In this document: in pieces, positions 1 through 8,652 of the stretch
Position numbering within the stretch: position 1 is the stretch's first letter
Layout: every line of letters starts with the position of its first letter
NCBI RefSeq assembly: GCF_016908465.1
Contig: NZ_JAFBDY010000008.1
Location: 115,392-179,391 of the forward strand
Length of the DNA stretch: 64,000 bases
Direction of reading: 5' to 3'
Source: Lysinibacillus composti
GTDB lineage: Bacteria; Bacillota; Bacilli; Bacillales_A; Planococcaceae
The notes under the pieces: generated by a model
Seen by the model: the letters and a program-made list of their open reading frames with translations, nothing else
Told to the model about the DNA's origin: nothing
Databases searched by the model: none
Position numbers and translations under genes: made by a program

Positions 1-523
1 GAACAAGTTGGATGGTTTGTTGGATTTCCACATCATTTGGTTTTCTGAAATACCGAACAGGTGGGATGAGCATCCAAATAAAGTCACCATAGTTCGGCCA
101 AATTTCTATGTTCCAACCATTGTCACGTTTCGAGTAAGAAAGTTCAAGTTTTTCAAAATCAATTGCTTTACAAATTTTTATAATCTCAGGATCTTTATTT
201 AATTTTGTAGCCAATTCATGTTTGGAAGTAAACTCTGGAATTTTCTCACCAAATAATTTCCCTCTATATTGTAATTTGATTGTTTGGTTATGAGGTAGTG
301 CTGAATCTTCAATAAAACAATGCCACTTAAAAATATACACACGGCCCATCCATTTATTCATCACTTTGTAGGAAGAATACATACTTTTAATTCCAATCTT
401 TTCAGCGTCCAGCTCGATACGATTTATGTCGGTTCTCGTTACAGTTGTAAAAGCGTTGAATTGGTCTGTCACTAATTTTAAAGAGTTCCAAGCTCGATTG
501 TCGATGATTGAATAGATTCCCAT
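1..523 (-). CDS. Hypothetical protein, 5' part only (runs off left edge)
   Basis: An open frame of 174 codons reads without a stop from an ATG to the window edge, so only the N-terminal part is present. The ATG follows AAGGGGTG at good spacing. The product begins MGIYSIIDNRAWNSLKL and is soluble-looking, rich in aromatic and charged residues, with no signal peptide or membrane segment. I do not recognise the family. It follows the permease gene on the same strand after about 70 bases that hold two TGACAGTCA-type palindromes, so it probably has its own promoter or operator. That this frame is coding is well supported by its length, its RBS and its codon use; the function is unknown. Confidence 0.75.
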   Translation of the reverse strand, partial: MGIYSIIDNRAWNSLKLVTDQFNAFTTVTRTDINRIELDAEKIGIKSMYSSYKVMNKWMGRVYIFKWHCFIEDSALPHNQTIKLQYRGKLFGEKIPEFTSKHELATKLNKDPEIIKICKAIDFEKLELSYSKRDNGWNIEIWPNYGDFIWMLIPPVRYFRKPNDVEIQQTIQLV

Positions 524-542
524 GGCACACCCCTTGCTTTAT

Positions 543-585
543 AGTGACAGTCACTCTCACCAGGACATTTCGAATGACTGTCATT
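543..585. promoter_or_regulatory. Pair of TGACAGTCA palindromes, possible operator
   Basis: AGTGACAGTCACT and AATGACTGTCATT are near-copies in inverted orientation, 17 bases apart, just upstream of the leftmost gene. A third copy of AGTGACAGTCACT lies at 6176-6188. Repeated short dyads in front of a gene suggest binding by a dimeric repressor. The regulator is not identifiable. Confidence 0.4.
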
Positions 586-592
586 TTTATTT

Positions 593-2008
593 CTATTTTG
601 AGTTTGTAGATTCTGATGTGTAGGCTTCGTCTAATTCACTACGTTTTTGAATACCCTCGAATACTTTCTCAAGTGGGACTGGTTGGAATAACTTTTGGCC
701 AGTTCCTTTTAAGTACGCAATACTTAATACAATCAAAATGGCAATCACAATCGCTGAAATTTTCAGTACAGCTAAATCTACGTACAGTGTATAAATCATA
801 TATACACATGCCACAATCCCAACAATCTGTGGTAGTGGATATAAAGGTGTTTTAAAAGGACGATGTGCATTTGGGTATTTTTTGCGCAAGATTAAAACAT
901 CCACTTGTGTAATGATGTAAGACATGAGCCACGTACTACAAGCCACCGATATCATTGTTGTTACAAAATCGATATTAGCATTGTTTGCAAATGCGTAAAT
1001 TAAGACGATCATCGTTAAACCAATTACGGTAAAAATCCCAACCCAAGGCGTTCTTGTTTTTGGATGAAGATACGCAAATGCCTTTGGTAGCAAGCCTTCT
1101 TTTGCTAGTCCATAAAGCATACGAGGAACTGCAGCTAAATACGTATCGCAAGTTGTGATCGCTGCGATAATTGAGACTATTCCCATTAACACGAGACCTG
1201 TATTCCCTAGCATTGCCGCTGCCCCATCTACATGAGGAATTGTCGAAGCCGCTAATTCATCTAATGCGATATATTTTGTTACACCTAAACCGAAAAGTAA
1301 GTCTACTAACCAAATCGTAAAACAACCAAAAAGCATGGCGAGTGGAATATTGCGACCTGGGTTTTTGATTTCTTCTGCAAGTGGAGCTACAAACTCCATT
1401 CCAATGTATAACCAAATGGCAATTCCCAACGTTCCCATTTGTTCTTTCCAAGTGATTGGAGAGAATGGTGGTGCTGTTGCTAATTGCTCTTGAGTTCCAA
1501 TGCCTAACAAACCTAATAAACCAACGATTCCTAGTAAGGCCATCATACTGATTGCAAGAACCGATTGAACTTTTCCAAAGACTGATACCCCAAGCAAATT
1601 AATTGCAGCTAAAAAGATTAAAATAACGATTACTGCAATATACCACGGTACCCCTGTAAGTGTTTCAAAGGATTGTCCACCAACGATCATATTTGTGCCG
1701 CCATCTGTCCCAACAAGTACGATATATCCTGCAAGTACGGCGAAAATCGCTGGTAATTTTCCTAATGCAGAAAGTGTGTATTCCCCCACCATCCCTGCCC
1801 CAGGAATCATGGCAGCCATTTCCGAATAGGATAAGGCCACACTTAAAATGATAAATAAGGAGATTAAGGCAATAATACTAAATGCCGGCCCCCCAATTCC
1901 GTAACCATTCCCTAATACAACCATCGCAGTACCGGATACGACAAGACCTACCGATGCAGAATAGGCAGCCCAAAACCCTAACGTTCTATTTAATTTTAAA
2001 TCTCCCAT
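593..2008 (-). CDS. APC-family amino acid permease
   Basis: A 471-residue integral membrane protein with about twelve hydrophobic segments. The first begins near residue 10 and contains the small-residue stretch SVGLVVSGTAM, typical of the unwound first helix of amino acid-polyamine-organocation permeases. It is full length for the family and should carry out proton- or sodium-coupled uptake of an amino acid or amine. The substrate cannot be read from the sequence. The start follows a GGGGTG site. It lies 11 bases downstream of the iron alcohol dehydrogenase on the same strand, so the two are probably co-transcribed and may import and oxidise the same amino-alcohol or related compound (inference). 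Confidence 0.85.
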   Translation of the reverse strand: MGDLKLNRTLGFWAAYSASVGLVVSGTAMVVLGNGYGIGGPAFSIIALISLFIILSVALSYSEMAAMIPGAGMVGEYTLSALGKLPAIFAVLAGYIVLVGTDGGTNMIVGGQSFETLTGVPWYIAVIVILIFLAAINLLGVSVFGKVQSVLAISMMALLGIVGLLGLLGIGTQEQLATAPPFSPITWKEQMGTLGIAIWLYIGMEFVAPLAEEIKNPGRNIPLAMLFGCFTIWLVDLLFGLGVTKYIALDELAASTIPHVDGAAAMLGNTGLVLMGIVSIIAAITTCDTYLAAVPRMLYGLAKEGLLPKAFAYLHPKTRTPWVGIFTVIGLTMIVLIYAFANNANIDFVTTMISVACSTWLMSYIITQVDVLILRKKYPNAHRPFKTPLYPLPQIVGIVACVYMIYTLYVDLAVLKISAIVIAILIVLSIAYLKGTGQKLFQPVPLEKVFEGIQKRSELDEAYTSESTNSK

Positions 2009-2019
2009 TCATTCACCCC

Positions 2020-3186
2020 TTATTTTTCAGAATAAGCTTTTCGGAACAGATTAAGATAATCTTCTTTCGTTGCTTCTCTTGGATTACTTGGAGCCGAGAC
2101 ATTTTGAGTTGCAGCTTCTGCTAAGTACTCAAAATCTTTTTCATTGATATTCTCTAAATCTCTCATTTTCAGGATGCCGACTTCAATGGCTAATTCTTTT
2201 AGCTTCGTCACCCCTTCGTAGGCGATTTCTTCAACAGATTTCCCATCAGTTGTAACCCCTAAAAGCTCTGCTACTTTTGCGTGTTTTGCTAGATCAGAAG
2301 GGATATTATATTCAAACACATATGGTAGAAGCATTGAGTTTGCGACGCCATGAGGAGTATCATACAATCCGCCTAACGCCTCAGCCATGCAGTGTACGCC
2401 ACCCACATCGGAATTACCAAAGGCGATCCCTGCAATTAAACTACCAGCTAACATATTTCGTCTTGCTACTAGAGAGCTTCCGTTATTGACAGCTTCTGGG
2501 AGGTTTTTAACGATTAAATCAATCGCATAAAGCGCTAAAGCATCAGTGATTGGCTCGGATAAATTACAAGTGTAGGCTTCAATAGCATGAGTCAGCGCAT
2601 CCATTCCTGTTGAGGCTGTAATCAATGGAGGGAGAGTTAAAGTTAATTCTGGATCTAGGATCGCGATTTGTGGAGCAACTTTATTATCAAGAATATTCAT
2701 TTTCAATTTTGTTGTAGTGTCTGTAATAACTGAGAAAAAGGTAATTTCACTACCTGTACCAGCAGTTGTCGGAATACAAATTAGAGGAGTAATTTTACGT
2801 TGTAACACATTAAGCCCATACCAATCTTTAATATCGCCACCATGCGTCAAAAGGACCCCAACTGCTTTTGCAGTGTCCATAGAGCTTCCTCCGCCTAATC
2901 CAATTAGGACATCGACATTCTCTTCTTGCGCTATTTGGTAAGCAATCATACAATCTGTATCTCGTGGATTCGGTTTTACGTCATCGTAAATCACATATTC
3001 AATTTCGCTCTCCTGCAATAAACCGGTCACTCGGTCGACAATTCCTGTTGATTTAATCCCCTTATCGGTTAAGATCAGTACCTTTGAACCATTTAATTCT
3101 TTTACATAAGTAGCAAGTTGATTGACTTGTCCATTTCCAAATTCAATACGCGTCGACAGGTTAAATTGAAATGTTTCTAACATCAT
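2020..3186 (-). CDS. Iron-containing (type III) alcohol dehydrogenase
   Basis: NAD(P)-dependent oxidoreductase of the Fe-ADH family, 388 residues, full length. The nucleotide-binding GGGSSMDTAKAVG lies at residues 98-110. Metal ligands are placed as in FucO: D196 and H200 in GMDALTHAIEAY, H265, and H279 in TPHG. The second histidine of the usual HxxxH motif is replaced by Glu269 (GVHCMAEALGG); I recall this in some subfamilies, so it may shift substrate range rather than abolish activity. Two adjacent ATGs follow AAAAGGGGGACTC, and the second has the better spacing. It is first in a probable operon with the permease. Confidence 0.88.
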   Translation of the reverse strand: MMLETFQFNLSTRIEFGNGQVNQLATYVKELNGSKVLILTDKGIKSTGIVDRVTGLLQESEIEYVIYDDVKPNPRDTDCMIAYQIAQEENVDVLIGLGGGSSMDTAKAVGVLLTHGGDIKDWYGLNVLQRKITPLICIPTTAGTGSEITFFSVITDTTTKLKMNILDNKVAPQIAILDPELTLTLPPLITASTGMDALTHAIEAYTCNLSEPITDALALYAIDLIVKNLPEAVNNGSSLVARRNMLAGSLIAGIAFGNSDVGGVHCMAEALGGLYDTPHGVANSMLLPYVFEYNIPSDLAKHAKVAELLGVTTDGKSVEEIAYEGVTKLKELAIEVGILKMRDLENINEKDFEYLAEAATQNVSAPSNPREATKEDYLNLFRKAYSEK

Positions 3187-3411
3187 GAGTCCCCCTTTTA
3201 GTGTTGATTCTTAATGATATTTTGGCGGAGTAATATTCAAATTGGACATTGTGTAAAAGGTTTCAAACAACTCTTTTAACGTTTTGTAAAATGAAAGAAA
3301 GTGAAATCGTTCTCAATTACTAGTGCAGATAAGATTAAGGACCTAATGATTAGTGACTTTCTTAATTAAATTAATTTATAATTTTATGTGTAAACGGTAG
3401 CTTACAAAATA

Positions 3412-3445
3412 AAGAGGATAGCAAAAATGCTATCCTCGGTAAGAT
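3412..3445 (-). terminator. Intrinsic terminator of the M14 gene
   Basis: A perfect 10-bp stem, GAGGATAGCA with TGCTATCCTC, encloses a 4-base loop and is followed on the minus strand by a T-rich run. It lies about 100 bases past the stop of the first M14 gene. The rest of the 3187-3542 gap holds only the AT-rich upstream region of the alcohol dehydrogenase, with no convincing ORF. Confidence 0.8.
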
Positions 3446-3542
3446 ATTTTTAATTAAAAAGATATTCCTTTAAGTGTGGCAAACGATCATTTTTATGAAA
3501 GTATCGCCACTATGTTTTTGTCCTATTTAAATAAGAAGGTTT

Positions 3543-4853
3543 TTAATTTCTCGAAGTTGGATCACTAATTGAATTCGAAGCTTCTGGAATATCGTCATAT
3601 ACTTTTGTATCAACTTCGTAAACGGAACCATCAGCTAAACCTTTGAAGACTGCCATTAGCGGCTGTGTTACTGTTTCTTTCAACATACCCGATTGTTTTT
3701 GTCCAAGAGTTTGGCTTTGGCCCTTCAATTCAATTAACATGATTGAAGTATCATTTAGTGCAAATGCACCAAGAGCCGTACCTGGTAAGTTTACATCAGG
3801 ATATTTTTGAACAGCCCCAAAGTGAGAATTTCCTTTTTGCAGCGTTAATGCTGATAACGCATTAACTTGTTTTGCAAGTGTTAGTACATCTTCATCCACT
3901 TCATATCGCTTGCCTGTAAATGGATCTGTGTAAGGATCTGCCACTACTGCTGCAAATTGAACTGGTACAGATCGATTATCTTCATCGGATACGGTATTGA
4001 ACCCACGGTGGTGGACATCTACATAGACATCCGGTTGGAATTCTTTAAATACACTTGTGACTGTGCGTGCTTCAGCTGTTACGTAGAAACCTCCATATCT
4101 ACTATTATTTGTTGACTTATCATTTAGGAATGAAGCAACCTTATTTAGATTCTGATCTTCTACTCTAAAGTCAAGATTTGGATTATAGTCACGGTTTTGA
4201 TCGTATCCAGGGATTCCGTAAACTACACGGCCATCGTTATTTTGAGCTCGTTCACTACCATCTTTATTGTAGTACCATGGTGCAGCTGTATCAGATGGTA
4301 AATTAATGTTTTCCGGTAACCAAGTCTGATGAGTATAGCGAGTTGGATACCATTTCCCCTCGTATTGATTGTCTGCTCCTTCTGGGTTAATGCGTGGCAT
4401 GATCCAGATCGATACTTTATCTAAAATCTCATTGACTTCCTTCCCATTAGAAGAAAGCTTTTGAATTAGGTCGATTGCTGCTTCAGCCCCAATTTGCTCA
4501 TTACCATGAATTTGAGCTGTAATTAGGATACGTTTCTTATTTGGGTCATTGTCTCCAAATTTTGCTACATAGATTGGTTCACCTTTGTCGTTTTCCGTTT
4601 GATAGCCATCTGGTGCTAAGTTAGTATAGCCTGCGATTTCAAGCTTCATCTTTCCGTTAGAGGAAGCAGCAAGTTTTTCAAGCTTTTTTGTTAATTCGGC
4701 ATTTGACATATAGCTTGATAGAGAAATATTTTGGTTGTCTTCAATGTACGGTCCGTTTGGTGTGGATTGAGGTGCTGCATAGGCTGCTGAGGAAACACCT
4801 ACTGTAAGTGCTAGTGTTGCTGGTAAGATCACTTTTGAAAATTTCTTTTTCAT
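3543..4853 (-). CDS. Secreted M14-family zinc carboxypeptidase-like protein
   Basis: A 436-residue exported metallopeptidase-fold protein. The signal peptide MKKKFSKVILPATLALTVGV ends with the AYA cleavage site near residue 27. Zinc ligands are H116 and E119 (HGNE) and H281 or H282 (DVHHRG). NRD at 220-222 matches the substrate-carboxylate-binding site, and E375 (LIELKG) is the expected catalytic glutamate, so the active site looks complete. It probably trims peptides or cell-wall stems outside the cell; the substrate is unknown. It is adjacent to a second M14 gene on the same strand, and the two look like an old tandem duplication. SD TGGAGGAATATT precedes the ATG. Confidence 0.88.
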   Translation of the reverse strand: MKKKFSKVILPATLALTVGVSSAAYAAPQSTPNGPYIEDNQNISLSSYMSNAELTKKLEKLAASSNGKMKLEIAGYTNLAPDGYQTENDKGEPIYVAKFGDNDPNKKRILITAQIHGNEQIGAEAAIDLIQKLSSNGKEVNEILDKVSIWIMPRINPEGADNQYEGKWYPTRYTHQTWLPENINLPSDTAAPWYYNKDGSERAQNNDGRVVYGIPGYDQNRDYNPNLDFRVEDQNLNKVASFLNDKSTNNSRYGGFYVTAEARTVTSVFKEFQPDVYVDVHHRGFNTVSDEDNRSVPVQFAAVVADPYTDPFTGKRYEVDEDVLTLAKQVNALSALTLQKGNSHFGAVQKYPDVNLPGTALGAFALNDTSIMLIELKGQSQTLGQKQSGMLKETVTQPLMAVFKGLADGSVYEVDTKVYDDIPEASNSISDPTSRN

Positions 4854-4958
4854 AATATTCCTCCAAAAATTTGATTTTTATTTTATCAAACTAGTATCTT
4901 ATTTATAAGCTTTCATCGAGTAAATGCCTCTATATTTACTCATATCCTTAGCCTTTTA

Positions 4959-5999
4959 TTATTCTGAAGGGCGAGATGTTTGAGTGTCTAATGTATCCCA
5001 GAAACTGATATCTGCGTTTTCAATTGAACCATCTGCAATTGCGCGAACCGTTGCGTCTAGTGTCGTAATCGTTTGTTTAATTAAATAACCGTTACTTTTT
5101 TGTCCGATGACACGAGAAGGATCCTCATGGTCAGACATTCCGCGCATTTCGAATAATAGTGTAGAAATGTCATATTGAACAGCTGCACCGTTACGTCCAA
5201 TATTTTCACCACTGCCACCATTATATTTTCCGATATGACCCCAGCCAGTAGAATCAACTGCATTAAAGACAACGGCACCTAGCTTTTTGGATTTCTCTAA
5301 TACTTCTGGCTTCACATTTTCGTTTGTTGGATAAAGTATAGATCCTGAAACTAATTTCCCATCTCGTTCAAGGTTCGTCCCTTGGTGATGAAGATCGATC
5401 ATGTAGTCAATATCATACTTTTGTAAAACATTTTCATGTAGAGCTTGTGTTTCAGGTTGTAATTTATCGACATGATCACGGTTTAAGTCCGTTCCAACTG
5501 CATTGTAACGTGTTAAATGACGTCCCCCATCTGCAACATAATCATCTAGAGAAAAATTAACATCGCCCATTGCGCCATCTGCATTTAGCATCGGTACAAT
5601 TAATATATTTACGTTTTCAAGGATGCCCTTTGTTTTACCTGTTCCTAGATGTTTGATGAATTCTAATGTACCTTCCGTTGTAAGTTGTTCATTTCCGTGC
5701 TGTTGCGTTAAAAATAGTACAGTTGGGTTATTCGGATTCGAAATATATTTCGCTAAATAAATATCACGATTTTTTACCGTTTTTCCGATCACTTCAAGTT
5801 GCATAGCCGCTTGCTTCGCATCTTGCGTTTTAAGGTACTTTACCATTTCATCATAAGTGTACAGATTAGATGTTTGAATGGATTCATTTCCATTGTAGTT
5901 TGGACCTTCCCCCACAGCATAGGCTGGTATTGCAGCTGGTGTAACAGCACCTACCGCCAAAATTCCTGTTAATGATAGTGCAAATAATTTCTTTTTCAT
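4959..5999 (-). CDS. Secreted M14-family zinc carboxypeptidase-like protein (second copy)
   Basis: 346 residues from the ATG preceded by GGAGGGAACTT; an upstream in-frame ATG 13 codons earlier lacks a ribosome site. The signal peptide MKKKLFALSLTGILAVGAV ends at AYA. Zinc ligands HGNE (101-104) and HH (204-205), the NRD substrate motif (173-175) and the catalytic E284 (LLFEMRG) are all present. It shares motif order with the neighbouring M14 protein but is shorter by about 90 residues and diverged, so the pair may act on different peptides. Its own upstream region is long and AT-rich. Confidence 0.88.
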   Translation of the reverse strand: MKKKLFALSLTGILAVGAVTPAAIPAYAVGEGPNYNGNESIQTSNLYTYDEMVKYLKTQDAKQAAMQLEVIGKTVKNRDIYLAKYISNPNNPTVLFLTQQHGNEQLTTEGTLEFIKHLGTGKTKGILENVNILIVPMLNADGAMGDVNFSLDDYVADGGRHLTRYNAVGTDLNRDHVDKLQPETQALHENVLQKYDIDYMIDLHHQGTNLERDGKLVSGSILYPTNENVKPEVLEKSKKLGAVVFNAVDSTGWGHIGKYNGGSGENIGRNGAAVQYDISTLLFEMRGMSDHEDPSRVIGQKSNGYLIKQTITTLDATVRAIADGSIENADISFWDTLDTQTSRPSE

Positions 6000-6505
6000 A
6001 AGTTCCCTCCAATTTCTATATTCCAAATATTGAATCAATTACTAGATTAAGGATATCTATCTGCATATTAATTGTATATAGAGGTAAACTATCAATTATC
6101 TATCACATGTAATAGGTGAATTATAATACTTTTCAAAATTTTCAATATATTATATTGCTTATCTTTTCGATATAGAGTGACAGTCACTTACGGGCAATGA
6201 CAATTCTTGAAGACTTCTAAAAGGAGACTATCCTATTCATATTGGAGAAAGGGATTAGGCGGATAGCTTTCGTTTAGATTGGAGTATGTAAAATAGGTAT
6301 GAAGAGGCAAACTTAACTTTATGTAAAATAGTACGGTTCAAAATTACTATTGGCAAAAGATAATTGAACTAGTACAAAGCATTCTAGATGGGTATGATAT
6401 TCTATTGATATCTTATGTCTTTAGTAGCTTTTCTTATTTGGCAGTTATCATACAACTATAGAAGTTCGTTCCAAATAAATTAAATGATCCTGAACCTGCA
6501 AAAAC
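6000..6505. other. Gene-free upstream region with one TGACAGTCA dyad
   Basis: About 500 AT-rich bases upstream of the second M14 gene. The only structured item is AGTGACAGTCACT at 6176-6188, matching the dyads near position 550. No ORF with a ribosome site was found on either strand. Confidence 0.5.
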
Positions 6506-6551
6506 AAAAAACTACCCAACCCGATCTTTCGTCAGATTGAGTTGAGTAGCT
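6506..6551 (-). terminator. Intrinsic terminator of the small repeat-protein gene
   Basis: On the minus strand an arm beginning CTACTCAACTC pairs imperfectly with one ending GGGTTGGGTAG, followed by TTTTTTGTTTTT. It lies about 50 bases past the stop of the small gene and supports that gene being real. Confidence 0.8.
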
Positions 6552-6603
6552 TTCACTATTTTAAATTTTTAAAACTTATCATTATGATTCACATTATTCA
6601 TTA

Positions 6604-6771
6604 TTATTTGTCTGCTTCAGTGAAGTTTTGCTCTTCCGCAAATTCCTCACGATTGCGGCTGCGGTGGAAATTGATTTCTTCGGCGAACTCTTCACGATTG
6701 CGGCGGTTGCGATTGAAATCTACCTCCTCCGCGAACTCTTCATGTTTGTGTTTCTTTTCGTTTTTATTCAT
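6604..6771 (-). CDS. Small repeat protein, possibly gamma-type spore SASP-like
   Basis: 55 residues from an ATG placed 8 bases after GGAGGTG; a further upstream ATG has no ribosome site. The protein is very hydrophilic and made of three tandem ~15-residue repeats, each with the core EEFAEE followed by a basic, Asn-rich linker. The core resembles the TEFASET repeat of gamma-type small acid-soluble spore proteins (SspE), but Glu replaces the Ser. A SASP-like storage protein of the spore core is my inference; a different repeat peptide is possible. It has its own terminator. Confidence 0.65.
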   Translation of the reverse strand: MNKNEKKHKHEEFAEEVDFNRNRRNREEFAEEINFHRSRNREEFAEEQNFTEADK

Positions 6772-6990
6772 TTCCCATTCACCTCCATGTTCATTATTTT
6801 GAGACATGTCGGTTTTTTTATTCAGAAATCACTGGTCAATATTTAATTGGTTCACTAATAAAAAAGCTGAAAATTTTCATACTACTGATAGGTCGGATGA
6901 TGACAAATCTATTTGATTTCGACTGTTAACTGATTAAATTTGAAAAAATCCATAATCGCCTAAACGTTTCCCACTTTTTGAAATTCAAAA

Positions 6991-7019
6991 GAGGCCTGAG
7001 CATGTTCGCTCGGACCTCC
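6991..7019 (-). terminator. Intrinsic terminator downstream of abgT-like gene
   Basis: AGGTCCGAGC and GCTCAGGCCT form a stem with one mismatch around GAACAT, followed on the minus strand by CTTTTGAATTT. Confidence 0.7.
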
Positions 7020-7062
7020 TTTATTTCAATATTACAAATATTAACATCACAAGAAATTATTT

Positions 7063-7092
7063 TGGGACAAGGAACCTGTCCCCTATGTCCCA
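7063..7092 (+). repeat. GGGAC palindromic element, copy 1
   Basis: TGGGACAAGGAACC followed by TGTCCCCTATGTCCCA. It abuts the TAA stop of the AbgT gene, with no spacer. In the sense of that gene it reads TGGGACATAGGGGACAGG. Confidence 0.9.
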
Positions 7093-8628
7093 TTATTTTG
7101 CTGTTACTCCAGGTCCTAATGGTAAGCCTAGAGTAAACCAGATGAATAGCATGATTACCCAGACAATCAAGAATGATAATGCATATGGAATCATTGTAGA
7201 GAAGTATGTTCCGATTCCTGCATCCTTCTTATATTGTTGGTAGTAAGCCAAAATTAGTGGTAAATATGGACTCATTGGTGTAATCATATTTGTTGATGAA
7301 TCTGCGATACGGTACGCAACTTGAACGAAAGCTGGATTATAACCGATCAACATAAACATTGGAATAAATACCGGCGCTAACATTGACCACATTGCCGAAC
7401 CACTCGTGATAAATAAATTCATCAACGACACGAATAAGATGAATAAAATAATCGCTGGGAATCCAGTTAAGTTAATGCTTTCTAAAAATTCAGAACCATT
7501 CACCGCTAACACAACGCTAAGGTTTGTCCAGTTAAAGAATGCGACGAATTGGGCAATGACAAATACTAATACGATAAAACTAGCCATTGATTTAATCATA
7601 TCCGTCATGAATGCTGGAACATCAGCAGAAGATTTGATTACACCTACGACCTTTCCGTAAACGACAGACGTTAGAATAAAGAAAATTAAAATGATTGGAA
7701 TGATCCCTTTAATGAATGGAGATGATAAAATCCCTCCCGTTTCCGGATCACGTAAGAAACCATTTTCTGGTACAACCAAAAATGCTAAGAAGGCAATGAA
7801 AGCTAATGCAGTTAAACCTGTTGCTTTTAATGCACGTTTTTCTTTAGCAGTAAATGGCTCCATACTCATTTTCACATTGCCATTATAAGTTCCAAGACGA
7901 GGCTCTACAAATTTATCTGTAATCCAGCCTCCAAGAATAGCTAAAATAAAAGTCGAAACAGACATAAAGAACCAGTTATCGACAGGAGTAACGACCAAGT
8001 CTGCACTTATTGCTTGAACAGCTTGTGTACTAATTCCAGAGATCAGTGCATCTGTTCCAGCAATCATAATGTTTGCTGTAAAACCAGCACCCCAACCTGC
8101 TACACCTGCTGCAAACCCTGCTAGTGGGTGTCGACCTACAGCTAAGAAGAGCATCGCCCCCATAACAGGAATTACCGCTATGGCAGCATCTGAAGCAATG
8201 TTTCCTAAAATCCCAATAAATACAACTGCATATGCAAGTAGCGCTTTAGGCACATTCGATACCATCGCACGAAGTACCGCTTGAATTAATCCAACTTTTT
8301 CAGCTAATCCAATACCAAGGGTCATTGCTAAAATCAGACCAAGTGGTGGGAAGCTTGTAAAGTTCGTCAACATATTCGTTAAAATCCAATGAACGCCTTC
8401 TTGACTTAATAAGCTTTTAACGGCTACATTTTCACCTGATACAGGATGAATTACAGATACATTCATCGCAGCTAACACTACAGAGATGATAATAAAAATA
8501 CCGCACAAATATACAAACAACATAAATGGATGTGGTAGTTTATTACCGACTGTCTCAATCCATTTCAGAATCCCTTTATGTTCAACTTCAGCTACTGCAG
8601 GCTGAACGTCAACTGTTTCTTTTACCAT
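7093..8628 (-). CDS. AbgT-family transporter (p-aminobenzoyl-glutamate type)
   Basis: A 511-residue membrane protein with about a dozen hydrophobic segments after a cytoplasmic N-terminus of ~30 residues. GAGFTANIMIAGTDALISG and the C-terminal ADSSTNMITPMSPYLPL stretch are hallmarks of AbgT transporters. The family imports p-aminobenzoyl-glutamate or exports antifolates. The immediately upstream M20 amidohydrolase, 24 bases away, supports uptake of an acyl-amino acid or folate breakdown product that is then cleaved. The start follows AAAGGGGGAAATTAT. Confidence 0.9.
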   Translation of the reverse strand: MVKETVDVQPAVAEVEHKGILKWIETVGNKLPHPFMLFVYLCGIFIIISVVLAAMNVSVIHPVSGENVAVKSLLSQEGVHWILTNMLTNFTSFPPLGLILAMTLGIGLAEKVGLIQAVLRAMVSNVPKALLAYAVVFIGILGNIASDAAIAVIPVMGAMLFLAVGRHPLAGFAAGVAGWGAGFTANIMIAGTDALISGISTQAVQAISADLVVTPVDNWFFMSVSTFILAILGGWITDKFVEPRLGTYNGNVKMSMEPFTAKEKRALKATGLTALAFIAFLAFLVVPENGFLRDPETGGILSSPFIKGIIPIILIFFILTSVVYGKVVGVIKSSADVPAFMTDMIKSMASFIVLVFVIAQFVAFFNWTNLSVVLAVNGSEFLESINLTGFPAIILFILFVSLMNLFITSGSAMWSMLAPVFIPMFMLIGYNPAFVQVAYRIADSSTNMITPMSPYLPLILAYYQQYKKDAGIGTYFSTMIPYALSFLIVWVIMLFIWFTLGLPLGPGVTAK

Positions 8629-8652
8629 ATAATTTCCCCCTTTTCTTTTTGC

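Noticed and set aside
402..584. 60-codon minus-strand frame near the left edge
   Set aside because: It overlaps the longer frame starting at 523 in another phase, has no ribosome site, and its composition is unlike a protein.
3187..3300. Catabolite-repression (cre) site or sigma-54 promoter before the alcohol dehydrogenase
   Set aside because: TGAAACCTTTTACA lacks the central CG of cre, and no GG/GC pair at -24/-12 spacing was found.
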